Of a stretch of DNA of 64,000 nucleotides, positions 11,765 through 23,499 are shown piece by piece. The notes beneath the pieces are model-generated. The model ran no database searches, had not been told where the DNA came from, and saw only the letters and a program-made list of their open reading frames with translations. The DNA comes from Tiliqua scincoides (Eukaryota > Chordata > Lepidosauria > Squamata > Scincidae). Location: contig NC_089823.1 of the NCBI RefSeq assembly GCF_035046505.1, forward strand, positions 37,124,388-37,188,387, written 5' to 3'. A program made the translations under genes and the position numbers. The number at the start of each line of letters is the position of its first letter. The first letter of the stretch is position 1.

Positions 11765-13890
11765 GTTGCTAATGGCAATAACTATCCACCCGCTTTGGAT
11801 TTCTAATCCAAACAATCTGACACCTGCACTGTTTGTTTGATCTTGACAAGAAATGAATAACTTGGATCAGTCAGCCCAATATTGGAAAAACGTGACCCAA
11901 ATGCTTCCCTTGACTGTAGGGGGACCAGAGGCAGTAGGACAATGAACAAGGTTATTGAGCCTTTTATCAAGGTGGAGAAGGTCAATTTGTCAGTTGTAGG
12001 TTTTTGCTCCCCTCTGTAGTGAGATGAAACACTGGCTGAAACACTCTCTTTGATGTGACTGTGATACCGGAGCCCTGTGGTGTACCTGCGAACCATTGAC
12101 ACAATTTCTGTGGAAATGAAAGAGAACCGGACAACAAGATGGAGAAGGTCTGTGTAGGATCAAGATAGTTGCTCTAGGGCCTCTGATGGATTAGATGGAT
12201 GACCATTAGATGGCTGTACATTTTCTCTCTTCTTCGCAATAACATCCAACAGCAAAGCTACAACTGGGAGATATTTTCAACTGTTTTATTTTAAGAGTTA
12301 TAAAACTTCTGCAAACATTTGCAGTCCCTGCTGTTTAAATGTTGCCCACCCCAATGACTACACTACCTTTCTCTCTCTCCCTTGATGATTTTCCATAATT
12401 TCTTATTTGGCTTTGCAGCTTTTGATTAATAAAATGTAACTTTTCAAGAGTTCTCATCTGTACTTTGGCTCAGCAACCTTGGCATTTAACAATTTCATCA
12501 GAATGGGTATGGCTAATTGGTTAATTAAAATTGCTTAATCAACTTCCTCGCTAAAGGGACACTGCCTGCACTCAATCACAGCTGTGTCAGATTGGAGAGA
12601 GCAATTATCACCAGAACCTGGTCTCTGGCAGTGACCCATTTTATAAATAGCTTGTTGTTCATTTTGAGTTCACAGGCAAACAGCCTCCAAAAGTGCACGC
12701 ACTAATGTCTAGCCCATTATATGCTAGTAGCTCGAGGAGTGATGGGTTTCACACCTCAAACCCAGAGGGAAATTTCCCACTCCACTGTTGGAAATAGAAA
12801 TGTGAGGTACGGTTCTCTCATCAGCAGTTTGCAATGCCATTGATTAAATGGGGAGGGCACTTCTGCTGTTGCCGTCAGTGGAATGCACATTTTGCTGGTG
12901 GCCAACCCAGATAGGATCAGGCTGCATGTCCTATATAGAAGACGTGAGGAGGTGCGTGGTGGGCTTTTGAGCCTGGAAATATTCTGTAATTAATAGGCAT
13001 GTGCAGCCCTCTGCAAAGTACTTCATAATGCTGTCTTCAGTAGGTGGTTCAGTGGATTAGATCAATTATACTGAAGAGTTCAGAAAGTCATTTTGGTCCT
13101 CCTCCCAGTTGCGGAACGATAATTGCATCTGGCCTCCAGCATGCTTCGGGAAGCTGTTTTGCAGTACGATATCGTCTATGATCACAAGTGTCAAAATGGA
13201 ACACTTTCCGTATACTGATGACAACTTTGCTTGAAAACACTGAAAAGTTTGAAAAACAGTTGGGGCTCAATGCAATTCTTCTCCATGGCCAAGCCGCTCT
13301 CTTGGTAGGAGGTAGCAGCTTTCTAGCCTTATGGTAATAGGGATAACAAATCCTCTCAACAGCTGCTGCACTTCAGACCAACTGCTATTCTGCATTGCAA
13401 ACCCCAGGGATATTTGCCTCTCTCTTTTCATATAGTTAATTCTCGATCTGCTCCCATTGTATTGTGTGTGCATGTATCTCCCGTTTGAGCGGCTAAACAG
13501 AACTACGGATTGCGTTTTAAAGACTGTGTAGGCCACAAACTATGAAAAAACCCGTTAACCAGGATCATGCAAGATCATGTCTTTGCAGTAAATGCTTTGC
13601 AATAAACCATAAACACGATTTGCATTTGATCTTTTGCAAACACAGAATGTTAACATATGAAGTCGGCGGTAATAAGCAGAGTAGCAAATAGAACTGTATA
13701 TTACTCTATCAGACAGTGTCACTCGTCCGTTTTGAAAGCACTCTTCACCATTCTGGAATCTGAGACAGTGTTCTATAGCAACAGTAATGGCTCACAGTGT
13801 TTCTGGTGAGTGTTGATTTGAAAGGAACTGCCCAAACTTGGAGACATGAGGGGTTGTCCGGAAAGTTAGTCATGATGTGTTTGAGTATAC
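11765..13890. other. Mostly unique, AT-rich stretch, possibly with conserved non-coding sequence
   Basis: No repeat recognised. Around 12400-12700 there is dense homeodomain-type sequence (GGTTAATTAAAATTGCTTAA) in low-divergence-looking, repeat-free DNA, which would suit a regulatory element but proves nothing. Minus-strand frames of 60-99 codons here have no motif. Confidence 0.3.
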
Positions 13891-13897
13891 ATTAGAG

Positions 13898-14360
13898 CAG
13901 GGTTTCTCAAATTGTGGGTCGCAACCTGATTTTGGTGGGTCAGGAAGCTGAAACTGCTGAGAAGAAAAATGCATGGAGCCCTATGGAAAATGAAACTGAG
14001 CCACATCCCGTGTCTACTCATGAGTAGGCAACTGTGCCTTAGTCCATTGCAAAGGACAGGCCAAGAGGAATCCAACACCACCAGAATGGTCCCAATCCAA
14101 TGAACGCAGCCCCCCCAAAACACCCAAGAAGGAAGTCTCCCTCCAAGCTGACAAATGTATTGAGCCTTTTGGAAAGCTAAACTAAGCCGCACGTTTGCGT
14201 TTACTCATGAGGAAGCAAACCTGCCCTGGCTTGTGCTGAAGGTCAGGTGAAGGGGAATGCAAGGCCACCAGAATGGTCCTGATCTGATTAAAGTGGAGCT
14301 GAACAAAGGCTCCAGAAGGTAGCATCCCATATAAAGAATGAAAACAGAGGCTTGAGCTGG
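13898..14360. mobile_element. hAT-type element, left end clear
   Basis: CAGGGTTTCTCAAATTGTGG followed by GTCGCAACCTG is a hAT-type terminus of the kind at 14618. The right end could not be placed; the extent is a guess based on repeat-like texture. Confidence 0.4.
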
Positions 14361-14394
14361 TCAGGTGAATTTTTTTTTCTTTTTTAGACTTGTA

Positions 14395-14482
14395 AATCTA
14401 ACCCTCCCAGCACAGGATACAGCACAAACCCCACTGGCATGGCTACACCAGAGCTGGAAAGTTGGATAGGATTTGGCACTAA
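14395..14482. repeat. Half copy of the 11108-type foldback element
   Basis: It contains GGCATGGCTACACCAGAGCT and GGAAAGTTGGATAGGATTTGG, matching the right half of 11108-11290. The left half is absent. Confidence 0.5.
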
Positions 14483-14617
14483 AACACTATGCTTGAAGTC
14501 ACAGCAATAACAGCAGCAGCAACAAGGATGCATACAGTAGAACATAATTTCAATACATTTGGTAAAAATGCAAGAAAGTCTGAGACATAATTATAGAAAG
14601 GACATATTTGCCTAACA

Positions 14618-14981
14618 CAGTGGTTCTCACACATTTAGCACCGGGACCCACTTTTGAGAATTGAGAGTCTGTCAGGACCCACCGGAAATGATGTCATGAC
14701 CAGAAGTGACATCATCAAGTAGGGAAATTTTTAACAATCCTAGGCTGCAATCCTACCTACACTTACCCAGGAGTATGTCCCATTGACTATCATTGTTAAA
14801 AGAAAACACATAGTAGCTTGTTAAAAGTACAGGTCTGTAACATTTCTCCAAATGTAGTCACATACCATGGGAGCATCAAGTCTAATATATTAAAAATAAA
14901 ATATTGGAATGAATGGGGACCCACTTGAAATTGGCTCACGACACACCTAGTGGGTCCCGACCCAAAGTTTGAGAAACACTG
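14618..14981. mobile_element. Non-autonomous hAT element, 364 bp
   Basis: The termini CAGTGGTTCTCACAC and CAAAGTTTGAGAAACACTG are inverted. The flanks GCCTAACA (14610-14617) and GCCTAACG (14982-14989) match at 7 of 8 positions. Just inside both ends is a GGGACCCAC / GTGGGTCCC pair. The middle includes part of the AATCCTACCTACACTTACCC palindrome family and a segment shared in reverse with 22061-22552. Confidence 0.8.
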
Positions 14982-15059
14982 GCCTAACGGATATAGCAAA
15001 GTAAAGAGCTGAGCCATATGAAAGCATAACGCACTACACAAAGCATTAGATTGATTTAG

Positions 15060-15400
15060 CGATCACATAAGCCTTTCTGCAGCAGCAGAGCTGATGCCAT
15101 TGTTCCATTGATATGTATGCTGCATCGACAATAATACTATTGCAATGTTTCATAAAATATGTAATGTGGCTGGCTTTAATTTATAACAATTATTGTCTGA
15201 TGAGCTCTTTTGTTCGAGAGGGCAAAGAGCACGATTGTAATAATGGATTAAACATGAGAAATATGCACAATTTTTCTCCACCTAGCCTTTTCTTTTTTCA
15301 AGCGCCGCATGAAAAGCTGGAGTTTAATTTTTTGGCACAAATTGTATGGTAGATATGCTTTCATTTGCATTGGTTGATGTCAGTTTTTTTCCAATTTGTG
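15060..15400. promoter_or_regulatory. Candidate conserved enhancer-like element
   Basis: Repeat-free sequence with a cluster of developmental transcription-factor words. ATAACAATTATTGTC near 15183-15198 is a head-to-head SOX-type dimer site, CATTGTTCC near 15097 is another SOX word, and ATTTGCAT followed by TGGTTG near 15362 is a POU octamer. Motif matches this short are common by chance, so this is a guess from clustering and the absence of repeats. Confidence 0.3.
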
Positions 15401-15711
15401 TAAGAACTCATTATTAACTTCTTTAATAGCTCTCAACAGAGGAAAGTTTTTTTTCCAAACAGATCATAGACTAGGTAAATATAAAAGGCCCTGCTGGGAC
15501 ATATTGTCAGAAATGTGTTCAGTGATTGCAGGTGTAAGATTTATCAAAGAAAATAGCTTCTTAAACATGAATGCCTCTGTTGTGGAAAATTCATAGCCTA
15601 TGCTGATTTGGGGCCTAAATGTATCTATGAAGATTTTCACAGCCTGCATATATCAAAAGCTTTATATTGGTCTTCCACATAGCATGAGAGCATTACAGGA
15701 AGTTGAGCCTA

Positions 15712-16041
15712 CATAAGAAGAGCCCTGCTGGGTCAGGCCAAAGGCCCATCTAGTCTAGCTTCCTATATCTCACAGTGGCCCACCAGATACCTCAGGGAGC
15801 ACCAAGACAACAAGATCCCTGTATCCAGTTGCTATGCCCTTGCACCTGGCATTCAGAGAGAGCCTACTTCTCATGGTTTGTAACCTGTGATGAACTTTTC
15901 CTCCATAAATCTATCCAATTCCCTTTTGAAGGCATTTAGGCCAGGTGCTATCACAACATCCTGTGGCAAGTTCCATAATTACAAGCTGAGTAAAGAAATA
16001 TTTCCTTCCTTCCTTCCTTCCTACCTACCTACCTACCTACC
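15712..16041 (-). mobile_element. CR1-like LINE 3' fragment ending in a microsatellite
   Basis: In reverse it matches 55512-55965: CACATCCTGTGGCAAG, CAATTCCCTTTTGAAGGC and CATCTAGTCTAGCTTCC are all recognisable. The outer end (ACATAAGAAGAGCCCTGC) is the family's TTCTTATG-type 3' terminus. At 16001-16041 a (TTCC)n/(TACC)n run replaces the rest. Confidence 0.75.
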
Positions 16042-17380
16042 TGGTCCTTGGCTATGTGAGTCCTGCCTTTGCTGTACACATACTTTATACTTCCAGTTAG
16101 TGATGGATACACTTCACAAAGCTCTAATCATATTGAGACCAGAAATTATAAGTGAAAGTAGAGAATTATCAAAAATACAAATCCCCCTGAGAGCTTTACA
16201 TTCACTAAAATCCGTCATAGTTCTAAACTCCCTCCCTCCAGCATCCCCCCCACACCCCTTACCATGTGCAGTTCAACAATGATGGAGCTACCAGAAGGTC
16301 TCTTCACTCCCTCCTCTGCATCTGCTGTAGTTGCAGAGAGAAGTCAAGTCTCTCCTTCCTCTCCTCTGTGGCAGCTACTGTAGATACAATGGCAAGGAAC
16401 AAAGGAGGCTTGAGAGATGCCTGCATCTAAACCTATGTGAGGTGCTCTGGGATAATCACATTTCCCAGGGCTTCTGGCATCTAGAATGCTGTTTTTCATG
16501 TGCAGGTGCAAGATTAGGGGAAGGAAACAGAAAGCAGTGAGAGAGGGAGAAGAGATAGATCTCATGCTGCTCATGGTGGGTGACCCATCACAGCAGCAAC
16601 AGATCAATGAGTGGGTGGTTGAATGTAGAGGGAAGTAAGTATTTTCTTGGATTAAACCCAAGCAGGAGAGAAATGGCAGGGGGGATGGATGGACAATGTT
16701 TGCTTTGTAATGAAAGTAAGCATGATCTCTCATTGAAGTTCATATTCTGAGCCAAAGAATTGCACCCCTCAGTGACATCACTATTTCAAGTATGTAACAC
16801 AATGCCAAGTTTAGGTTTGTGAACACTGCTGATGTACCCTTGTACAGGGGTCCATCTATGACATAGGTGCCATAAGTTCCATGGAACATATCTAATCCAG
16901 CATATGTGACCCTGCGTTATTACTATGTAGTAATTCACTATGACAAAGATATTTGATTTTTTTCTCCTGTTGTTTGTTTTCTTTGTTCTAACTTTTAAAC
17001 ACATCTAACTCAACCCCCTGGAGCTTCTGATGCTCTTCTGCAGTAGACTTTGTCCTTTAAAAAAAAAAAATTAGCACCATTATAGAAAGGCCACATGGCA
17101 TCCCAGAAAAGTATTATGTTGATTGAGTATCTTCATGGATCGATTTCCCTCAGAGATTTCTGCTAACCCTCCTGCTGAGATTGGCATGTGCCCACTAATC
17201 TGGCATACCAGCCCCTCTGATTAGGTAAAGGACTGGGCTGGCATGCCCTGATGGTCCCAATTCATCCAGTTGGATGACTCTAAGATATCATCAACCCAAT
17301 GACATAATCAGCAACCTTTGTTACTGATGCACTGTTCCATGCATTAACACAGGGCTCACCCATTCCTTGTACGTGTACAG
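16042..17380. other. Stretch without recognised features
   Basis: Nothing recognised apart from an A-run near 17062. The opposing frames at 16331-16733 are shadows of each other. Confidence 0.4.
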
Positions 17381-17389
17381 AAATTAGAA

Positions 17390-17960
17390 CTCTTCCCCCC
17401 TTTCTCTTGGACCAAGTGAATAGCCAAGGATCCAGAAGTATCCCAGAACTTTTTGTTCAGGGATTTTATCTTATTTTCTGCTTTTAAGCAATGTGCCCAC
17501 TTTTTGCCAGCCACTCATCCTGGTCAAACTTTAATTTCATGTACCTTATTTTTGATCCTTTGCATTCTTTCCCTGTCATTTTCTATTTGCTCAGTGTATT
17601 TAGTCCTTTTAATAAATACCATCTTATTGTGCTTGATGACCTGCCTTGTGTCCATTTCTAAGAAGCAGATTGGCCACACTTCCCCAGACTGTTCTTGTTG
17701 CTGTTTGTTTTGGCTAATGCGCAAGTCAGAGGGATTCCAAATCAAGGGATATTGGAAACCCCTTTTTGGTTCAAAGAGAAAGGTTTTCCAAGATAACTCA
17801 TCTCTGTCTGGTTCCTATATTTGGTGGTGGCAGTGGAGACCTGTCCAAATTCCCCAAGACCAACTTGAGGAAGAGGGACTTCTCTTCCTGAAGAAATGTG
17901 GCACAGGCTTCTCTTACTGAAGGAGTATGGTAACAAAAGGTGTGTATTGTGGTAGCATGC
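17390..17960 (+). mobile_element. Possible LTR-element fossil
   Basis: TTAATAAATACCATC near 17606 resembles an LTR polyadenylation region. About 210 bp downstream is TTTGGTGGTGGCAGTGG, which resembles the first bases after a retroviral LTR. No matching LTR pair or gag/pol was recognised. Treat as a tentative, degraded fossil of unknown family. Confidence 0.25.
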
Positions 17961-17964
17961 AGCA

Positions 17965-18800
17965 TAACAATATCGATTGTGGGTTTGATCACTTTAGCTA
18001 GGCGTTCGCAGAGCAGTGATTCGACACTCTTAGGACCCTTCCTTCAAAGCACACACTGAAGGCCAGCTTTAGAATGAATGAAACAGTTTATTATCGCCCT
18101 GAAAAGGGGCAGATGGCTTACTGAATATGGTTACAGTTTTTTAACACAATGCTACATTATCACAGCTTCATGCTGGGTAAAGACAACTTAGGTGTAAATG
18201 TTTACAATTTGACTGTTGAATTGAGTCAGAGAGCTCCCAAAGATCTCAGAACTTTGCTTGTCCCACAGGACCTTTTGTTTCACCTAAGGTATTGGTTGTG
18301 GTTAGGCTTTGCTGGCACCCTGGGAACATAGATAAGACTGGGCCTATGTTTGCTTCTTGCCCTACTATCACCCAGACAGACTATTCTACAGGATATGAAT
18401 TTTTTTTCTTTCTGGCAAAAAATAAATTCTTCCTACTCTGCTCCAGGCTTTCATACAGTGACTTGATACCCAAAGTCTTGATATCTGAAATCCCACTCCA
18501 GGTAAACACTAACTTCCAGGTCCAATGGAAGACATTATCTCTTTGTAAAAATATCTGTGAGCCTCCCCAATGCCAACTTCTACACCAGCTCAATAACATA
18601 TGCACAGCTTGGGGTCTAGGGTTGGGGTCACCCCCATTAACTTTATTTATTTTAATACATAATAGTACAGGTCACCCAACAAATCACTAACCAACAAAAA
18701 ATCAGTGGCCAACTTGATGACACTCACACAACTGAATAGGAGTTTGAGTATTAGCTCTGATACATGGAAATGAGAGCTGACACTCATTGGTTAGCTCATT
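17965..18800. other. Stretch without recognised features
   Basis: Unique-looking sequence with no supportable gene or repeat. Confidence 0.35.
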
Positions 18801-18809
18801 GGTTCTCGG

Positions 18810-20241
18810 CAGAGCCAGGGGGGGTAAAGAGGGTAATTTGTACCTGGGTCCAGGGTCAGAAAGGGGGCCCAGGAGCCAAAGGAGGGGGCCCAGAAAGTTC
18901 CTGGGACTTGACATTTTCCTATCTCACCTAAATTTGCTGCCAGCACATAATGCTAGGATACAACCATGTGCATGCAGTGTTAACTGCTGCTGCAAGCCAT
19001 GCACACTGGGCCCAGGAATGCATCCATGACTCTCCTTAACACAGCGTCAAATCTGGGAGGAAACTGGCTGTCCCGTCTAAATATTCCAACTCCCTTTGCC
19101 CACTTTTTGGCTAATTAACACATCTCTAGAAACAACAGCTGTGGTGTGCAAAGAAATGAACACAGAACTCCTTATCTATAGCAGTAAACCAGCTTTATTG
19201 CTACAAACACTTCCCTGCAAGTCCTCTTGTCCAGAGGTTTTCCCTCCCCAAAACTCCACAACTCAGTGGGTAAAGGTCCAAAGCCTCCAGTCAAAGTCCA
19301 ATCCAGTCTCCAAAGCACAGCACAGCCCAGTCTTATGCAGTCCAATCCTTCCTGTAGCAGTCCACTGCAGCAGAGTCCATTCCTCTGTGTCAGAGTCTTC
19401 CAGCAGGGTCCTGGCAGTCGTCTTCTCCCAGTGTGTCCATCCCGTAGGTCTGGGGTGTCCCGTTGGTCTCAGTGCTATAGGTCTGGGTCAGGCAGCTCTG
19501 AGCTTCTTCTGAAGCTGCATTTTATCCTTGGATGTCCCATTGTCCAAAGTGCAGCTCAGCTGTGAGCTACCTTGTTAGCCCCTTGTTAAGTCCAAATTAG
19601 GCTCAGGTGAGCCATCTCTTCAGTCCATGTCCATTCAAAGTCCCAACAAGGTCAAATGAAGCTTGGGTGACCATCAGAGACTCCACTGGCCTTGATTGAT
19701 TACAGCTGTGGAGCCAGCCCTGCCCTTCCCAGAGCTGTCAAACAGCTGTCAAAACATGGGATCACTGTCAACACCACATCATCCACCTGATGATCTTCTG
19801 ATCTTCCATTACACTGGCCTGCTACAGTGGCTTGTGGATCACATAACCATGAAGGAGTGCATAGAAGCTCAGGGACCCAGCTGTGGGGCTACAGCTGCTG
19901 CAGAAGTTCATTTTGGTCCATTCTAGTGTGAGCCTAAATACAATGATGCTAATTTTCTGCAATCGATTTTCTATATTTCAAAAACTTTAGAGAGATTTAG
20001 GACTGTTTGGTTTTCCATATTACTTTATCTAGCTGCCAATACCACATGGTCGGGTAGACTTGGGCTCTGCATCAAGAAGCCTAGTAGACCAGAGCTCCAA
20101 AGACTATTGTGGCTGTTAGCACTCTCTCCCATCCTATTTTGCCCCCCTCATTCTGCCTGCCCCCATTGTCCCCCTTCCCTTTTGGGAAGGGGCCTAGAAG
20201 AAGCTTTGTACCCCCTGATAGAATTCGTCACATAGGCCCTG
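18810..20241. mobile_element. hAT-type element interrupted by an LTR fossil
   Basis: The outer ends are CAGAGCCAGGGGG and ATAGGCCCTG. The 8-bp duplication GTTCTCGG lies on both sides (18802-18809, 20242-20249). The left part (to about 19139) and the right part (from about 19870) both match the uninterrupted copy at 35336-36009 in reverse, so the segment between them is a later insertion. No transposase frame remains. Before the insertion it was about 700-760 bp. Confidence 0.75.
19140..19813 (-). mobile_element. Solo LTR fossil (endogenous retrovirus or LTR retrotransposon)
   Basis: Read in reverse it starts TGTAATGGAAGATCAG and ends near CACACCACA, with a TATA-like GGATAAAATG (about 19519-19528) and an AATAAAG signal (about 19193-19199) in the order expected of U3-R-U5. 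The first 400 bp or so match the element at 63135 in the opposite orientation. No internal genes adjoin it, so it is a solo LTR. It is younger than the hAT element it interrupts. Family not determined. Confidence 0.65.
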
Positions 20242-20261
20242 GTTCTCGGAATAATTTGCTC

Positions 20262-20291
20262 TAATAATAATAATAATAATAATAATAATAG
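20262..20291. repeat. (TAA)n microsatellite
   Basis: About ten uninterrupted AAT units just outside the hAT element. Confidence 0.95.
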
Positions 20292-22055
20292 GCTCTGATT
20301 ATTTGCTTTCGGAATAATCAGTCGCATTGGTCAGTTTTGAGTTAAAGAAACCCACTCTTTGTTACATTAGGCAGTTGTGTTTTCCTTTTCTGGTTATTTG
20401 GCTATAACGTTTCATAGAATACAGATATTTCAGTGCACTTTGTTTCTTTGCATTCTGCACAAAATTACACATCAAATGATATATAACATGATGGTATTAT
20501 TTGAAAATAGCAATATTTTCTCAATTTTGGTCAGTAGTGATGTCACCCCCCCCAGTGTGTCATCCGGTGTGGTCCACATGCCCCTACCCCTTAGTGATGC
20601 AACTGCTCTCAAGTCCTGTAAATTTCATACTTGAGTGGAAGGTGATTGGCTTAATTCTCTTGGACAGGTGGAACATTGTCTCCATCACAGAAGGGAGACA
20701 GCAAGGACAGGAGGGCTGTCACTAACCACTAGGCATTGAGCCTGTTTCACCTTCCACCTGCACTTCCTATGCATGCCCATCTTTCCACCATGCTCACTCA
20801 CAGGCAATTTGTTCTGTGAAGAAATAAGTGGGAGAATAACTTTGACAATGAAAAGTCTTCTTGGGATGATGACAGTCTTAATGGAGCCTATGGCTCATTC
20901 AGTGCATTCTTGTAACCTATGTATGTCACAATGCTACATTATCAGTCTGCTGAGAATGGATGTGTTCATTAATGACTTCTAACAATGGCCCTCTTTCAGA
21001 ATGTCCGATCATGCTTTCTAAATTTCAAAATGACAGTCTCATCAAGAGCTTGTGCCCGGTGGCTAGTCCATCTAATCTGCCAAGTGCAACTCTTTTGAAC
21101 AATTGCCATTTACTTCATTCTGGTTTGTGCTGGAAAAGAATGCAAGAGAACAGAATCCTGAGTTGACAACAATGTACAAAGTGTCATGAAGACTTTTGTA
21201 AAGGGCTCAGTCACATATATATAATGCTTTTAAAAGCATCTAGGAAATCTGAAAATGATAGGCAAGGCCTCAGTTCTGATAGGCATTTTAATACTCTAAC
21301 AATAAGATCAGTCATCCCATCAGATTTCTTTGAAGCCCTAAATAACAAAAAAAAAAAAACACAAAAAAAAACCCAAAATGAAAAAAGGCAAATCATCAGT
21401 TTAAAAAAAAAAACACATTGCACATCTGGGTGATATTTCATTTGCCTGCTCTTGTGGCAAATAACATCAAGAAGTAGAGGGGGGGGGGGAATGATTTTTC
21501 TCTACACATTTGATAGCATTCTGTTTGTGAACCCTTCAATCTTTTCCTCCATATAGCCACTTTTGTTTGATGTGTGCATAGGCAGTCCAAAAAAGCTAGG
21601 AAGATTAATTTTAAAATAATACAAACTCCAAAAGTAAATGTGATTTTAAAACCACAAATATTGTCAGGACGACTCAGAGATTTGTATGTTCTGGTACAAC
21701 AGTTTTAACTCATGCAGCAATACTGATTACATTTCAAGTAGAGGGATTTCGGTTAGAAAAGATAAGTCTATGATAGTTTTTGTTTGAAGGAACACATTCT
21801 TCCTGGTGTGAATCAAACAGGTGTTGATTCACAACAAAGTGGAAAGTTTGTACTTTTTGCAAGATACATTGCAGGCCTATATTAAGGGCTGTGGGTTGGC
21901 TGGCAGGCAGACTTCCAGCTGGGGGCAAGGATAGAAATGTGACCTGGGACAGTATATGTGGTTGTGATGTGATCAGGGTGGGGAGAAGCATCAGATTTCC
22001 CAGAGAGGAACATGCTCCAGATTCCTCTTGGTAACAGGCTAAACCAGATATGACG
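20292..22055. other. Stretch without recognised features
   Basis: Mainly unique, AT-rich sequence. Holds A-rich runs at 21347-21415 and a G-run at 21480-21490. No exon or known repeat identified. Confidence 0.4.
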
Positions 22056-22060
22056 CTAAA

Positions 22061-22552
22061 CAGTGTTTATCAAACTGTGCATCACAGGTCAATTTTAGGT
22101 GGGTTCCCATTCATTTCAATGTGTATTTTAGTTTTAATATAATTAGTCTTGATGCTATCTTGGTATGTGCATTTGGGAAAATACTACAGATCTGTACTTT
22201 TAACAGAGTACTATGTGTATGTTTTTAAAAATGATAGTCAATGGGGATTACTTCTGGGTAAGTGAGATAGGATTATAGCCTTTGGGATGTTTGGGGAATT
22301 TTAAAAAAACAGATCAGCAACTGCTTTGGAGGGTTAGGAGAGTTCTTTATTTTAAATAAATTTTGAAAGTTATACTTATCTTATTTTACTTAATTAATTT
22401 GATTTTGTCATACTTGGGGTGTTAAAAATTTTTCTGCTTGTTAATATCACTTCTGGCCATGACATGACTTCCAGGTTAATGATATCTGTGGGTTCTGACA
22501 CATTTTCATTCTTAAAAGTGCGTCCTGGTGCTAAAAAGTTAGAGAACTAGTG
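22061..22552. mobile_element. hAT-type element related to 14618-14981
   Basis: It begins CAGTGTTTATCAAACTGTGC and ends GGTGCTAAAAAGTTAGAGAA. The middle (TCTTGATGCTATCTTGGTAT, then CTGTACTTTTAACAG) matches 14806-14900 in reverse, and it has an extra roughly 130 bp AT-rich block. Flanks do not show a clean 8-bp duplication. Confidence 0.6.
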
Positions 22553-22619
22553 CCCTAAACATGTAATTAAACCTAAGGGGTGTTTTTTTTTAAAGTAAAT
22601 AGTGTGCTTAACATGGGGG

Positions 22620-23150
22620 CCTCTTTAGTGCAACTCGGGCAAACAACTTTCCTACAACGCTAAGGAGAGAGATGCCACGGTAGTTGTTGCAGTCACCCCT
22701 GTCGCCTTTGTTCTTGTACAGCGTGATGATGTTTGCATCCCTCATGTCTTGAGGTACTCCACCTTCTCTCCAGCAGAGACAGAGGATTTCATGCAGCTCA
22801 GTGACGATGATCTCTTTGCAGCACTTTAGGACTTCAGCAGGGATGCTGTCTTTTCCAGGTGCCTTGCCAAAGGCAAGGGAGTCCAGGGCCATGTGAAGTT
22901 CTTCTAGGGTTGGTTCACTGTCAAGCTCCTCCAGCACAGGCAGGCACTCAATGTTGTTCAGTGCTTCTTCGGTGACAACATTTTCTCTGGAATATAGCTC
23001 AGAGTAGTGCTGCACCCAGCGTTCCATCTGCTGCGCCCGATCCTGGATGACCTCACCTGTGGCAGACTTCAGAGGGGCAATTTTCTTATGTGTTGGACCT
23101 AGGGCCTGCTTGATACCATCATACATCCCCTTGATGTTGCCCGATACAGC
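22620..23150 (-). pseudogene. LINE reverse transcriptase, N-terminal (fingers) segment
   Basis: A continuous minus-strand frame of about 172 codons or more, with linker sequence between endonuclease and RT (ERWVQHYSELYSRENVV), then GKAPGKDSIPAEVLK and the RT motif NNYRGISLLSVVGKLFARV. This is typical of the RT fingers in non-LTR elements. The frame stops at the target duplication, where the first-strand switch occurred. It belongs to the same element as the plus-strand C-terminal piece that follows, turned round by the insertion mechanism. Not functional by itself. Confidence 0.85.
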
Positions 23151-23152
23151 TG

Positions 23153-23459
23153 TGATACAAGGACATCTGCAAGAGGGATCTGAAGGCCTTAGGAGTGGAC
23201 CTCAACAGGTGGGAAACCCTGGCCTCTGAGCGGCCCACTTGGAGGCAGGCTGTGCAGCATGGCCTTTTCCAGTTTGAAGAGACACTTGGCCAACAGTCTG
23301 AGGCAAAGAGGCAAAGAAGGAAAGCCCATAGCCAGGAAGACAGACCAGGGACAGACTGCACTTGCTCCCAGTGTGGAAGGGATTGTCACTCCTGAATTGG
23401 CCTTTTCAGCCACACTAGACGCTGTTCCAGAACCACCTTTCAGAGCGTGATACCATAGT
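23153..23459 (+). pseudogene. LINE ORF C-terminal segment
   Basis: Matches the C-terminal 100 or so residues of the 49 kb copy: YKDICKRDLKALGVDLNRWE, then SEAKRQRRKAHSQEDRPG and CSQCGRDCHS. At 23395 the codon after CHS is TGA where the 49 kb copy has CGA (Arg), a CpG-type decay. The frame then continues IGLFSHTRRCSRTTFQS and ends at the TAG that begins the hairpin tail. The Cys/His spacing suggests a zinc-binding knuckle. Confidence 0.85.
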
Positions 23460-23499
23460 CTTTCGAGACTGAAGGTTGCCAACAACATGGGGGACGGGT

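Larger units (their letters stand above)
22620..23483 (+). mobile_element. LINE insertion with 5' inversion (twin priming)
   Basis: The insert is bounded by the perfect 10-bp duplication AACATGGGGG (22610-22619 and 23484-23493). The part from about 23153 to 23483 is the LINE 3' end in sense, ending GTTGCCAAC with no poly-A. The part from 22620 to about 23150 is an upstream reverse-transcriptase segment in antisense. That order is the standard product of twin priming. Reading order and the C-terminal CxxC...HxxxxC segment suggest the Ingi/Vingi-like group of non-LTR retrotransposons, a tentative assignment. About 860 bp of a longer element is present. Confidence 0.85.

Noticed and set aside
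16001-16041. CRISPR-like or spaced repeat array
   Set aside because: Simple TTCC/TACC microsatellite; the genome is vertebrate.
17453-17920. 155-codon frame with hydrophobic N-terminal half, membrane-protein-like
   Set aside because: Hydrophobicity follows from T-rich sequence; region looks like LTR debris.
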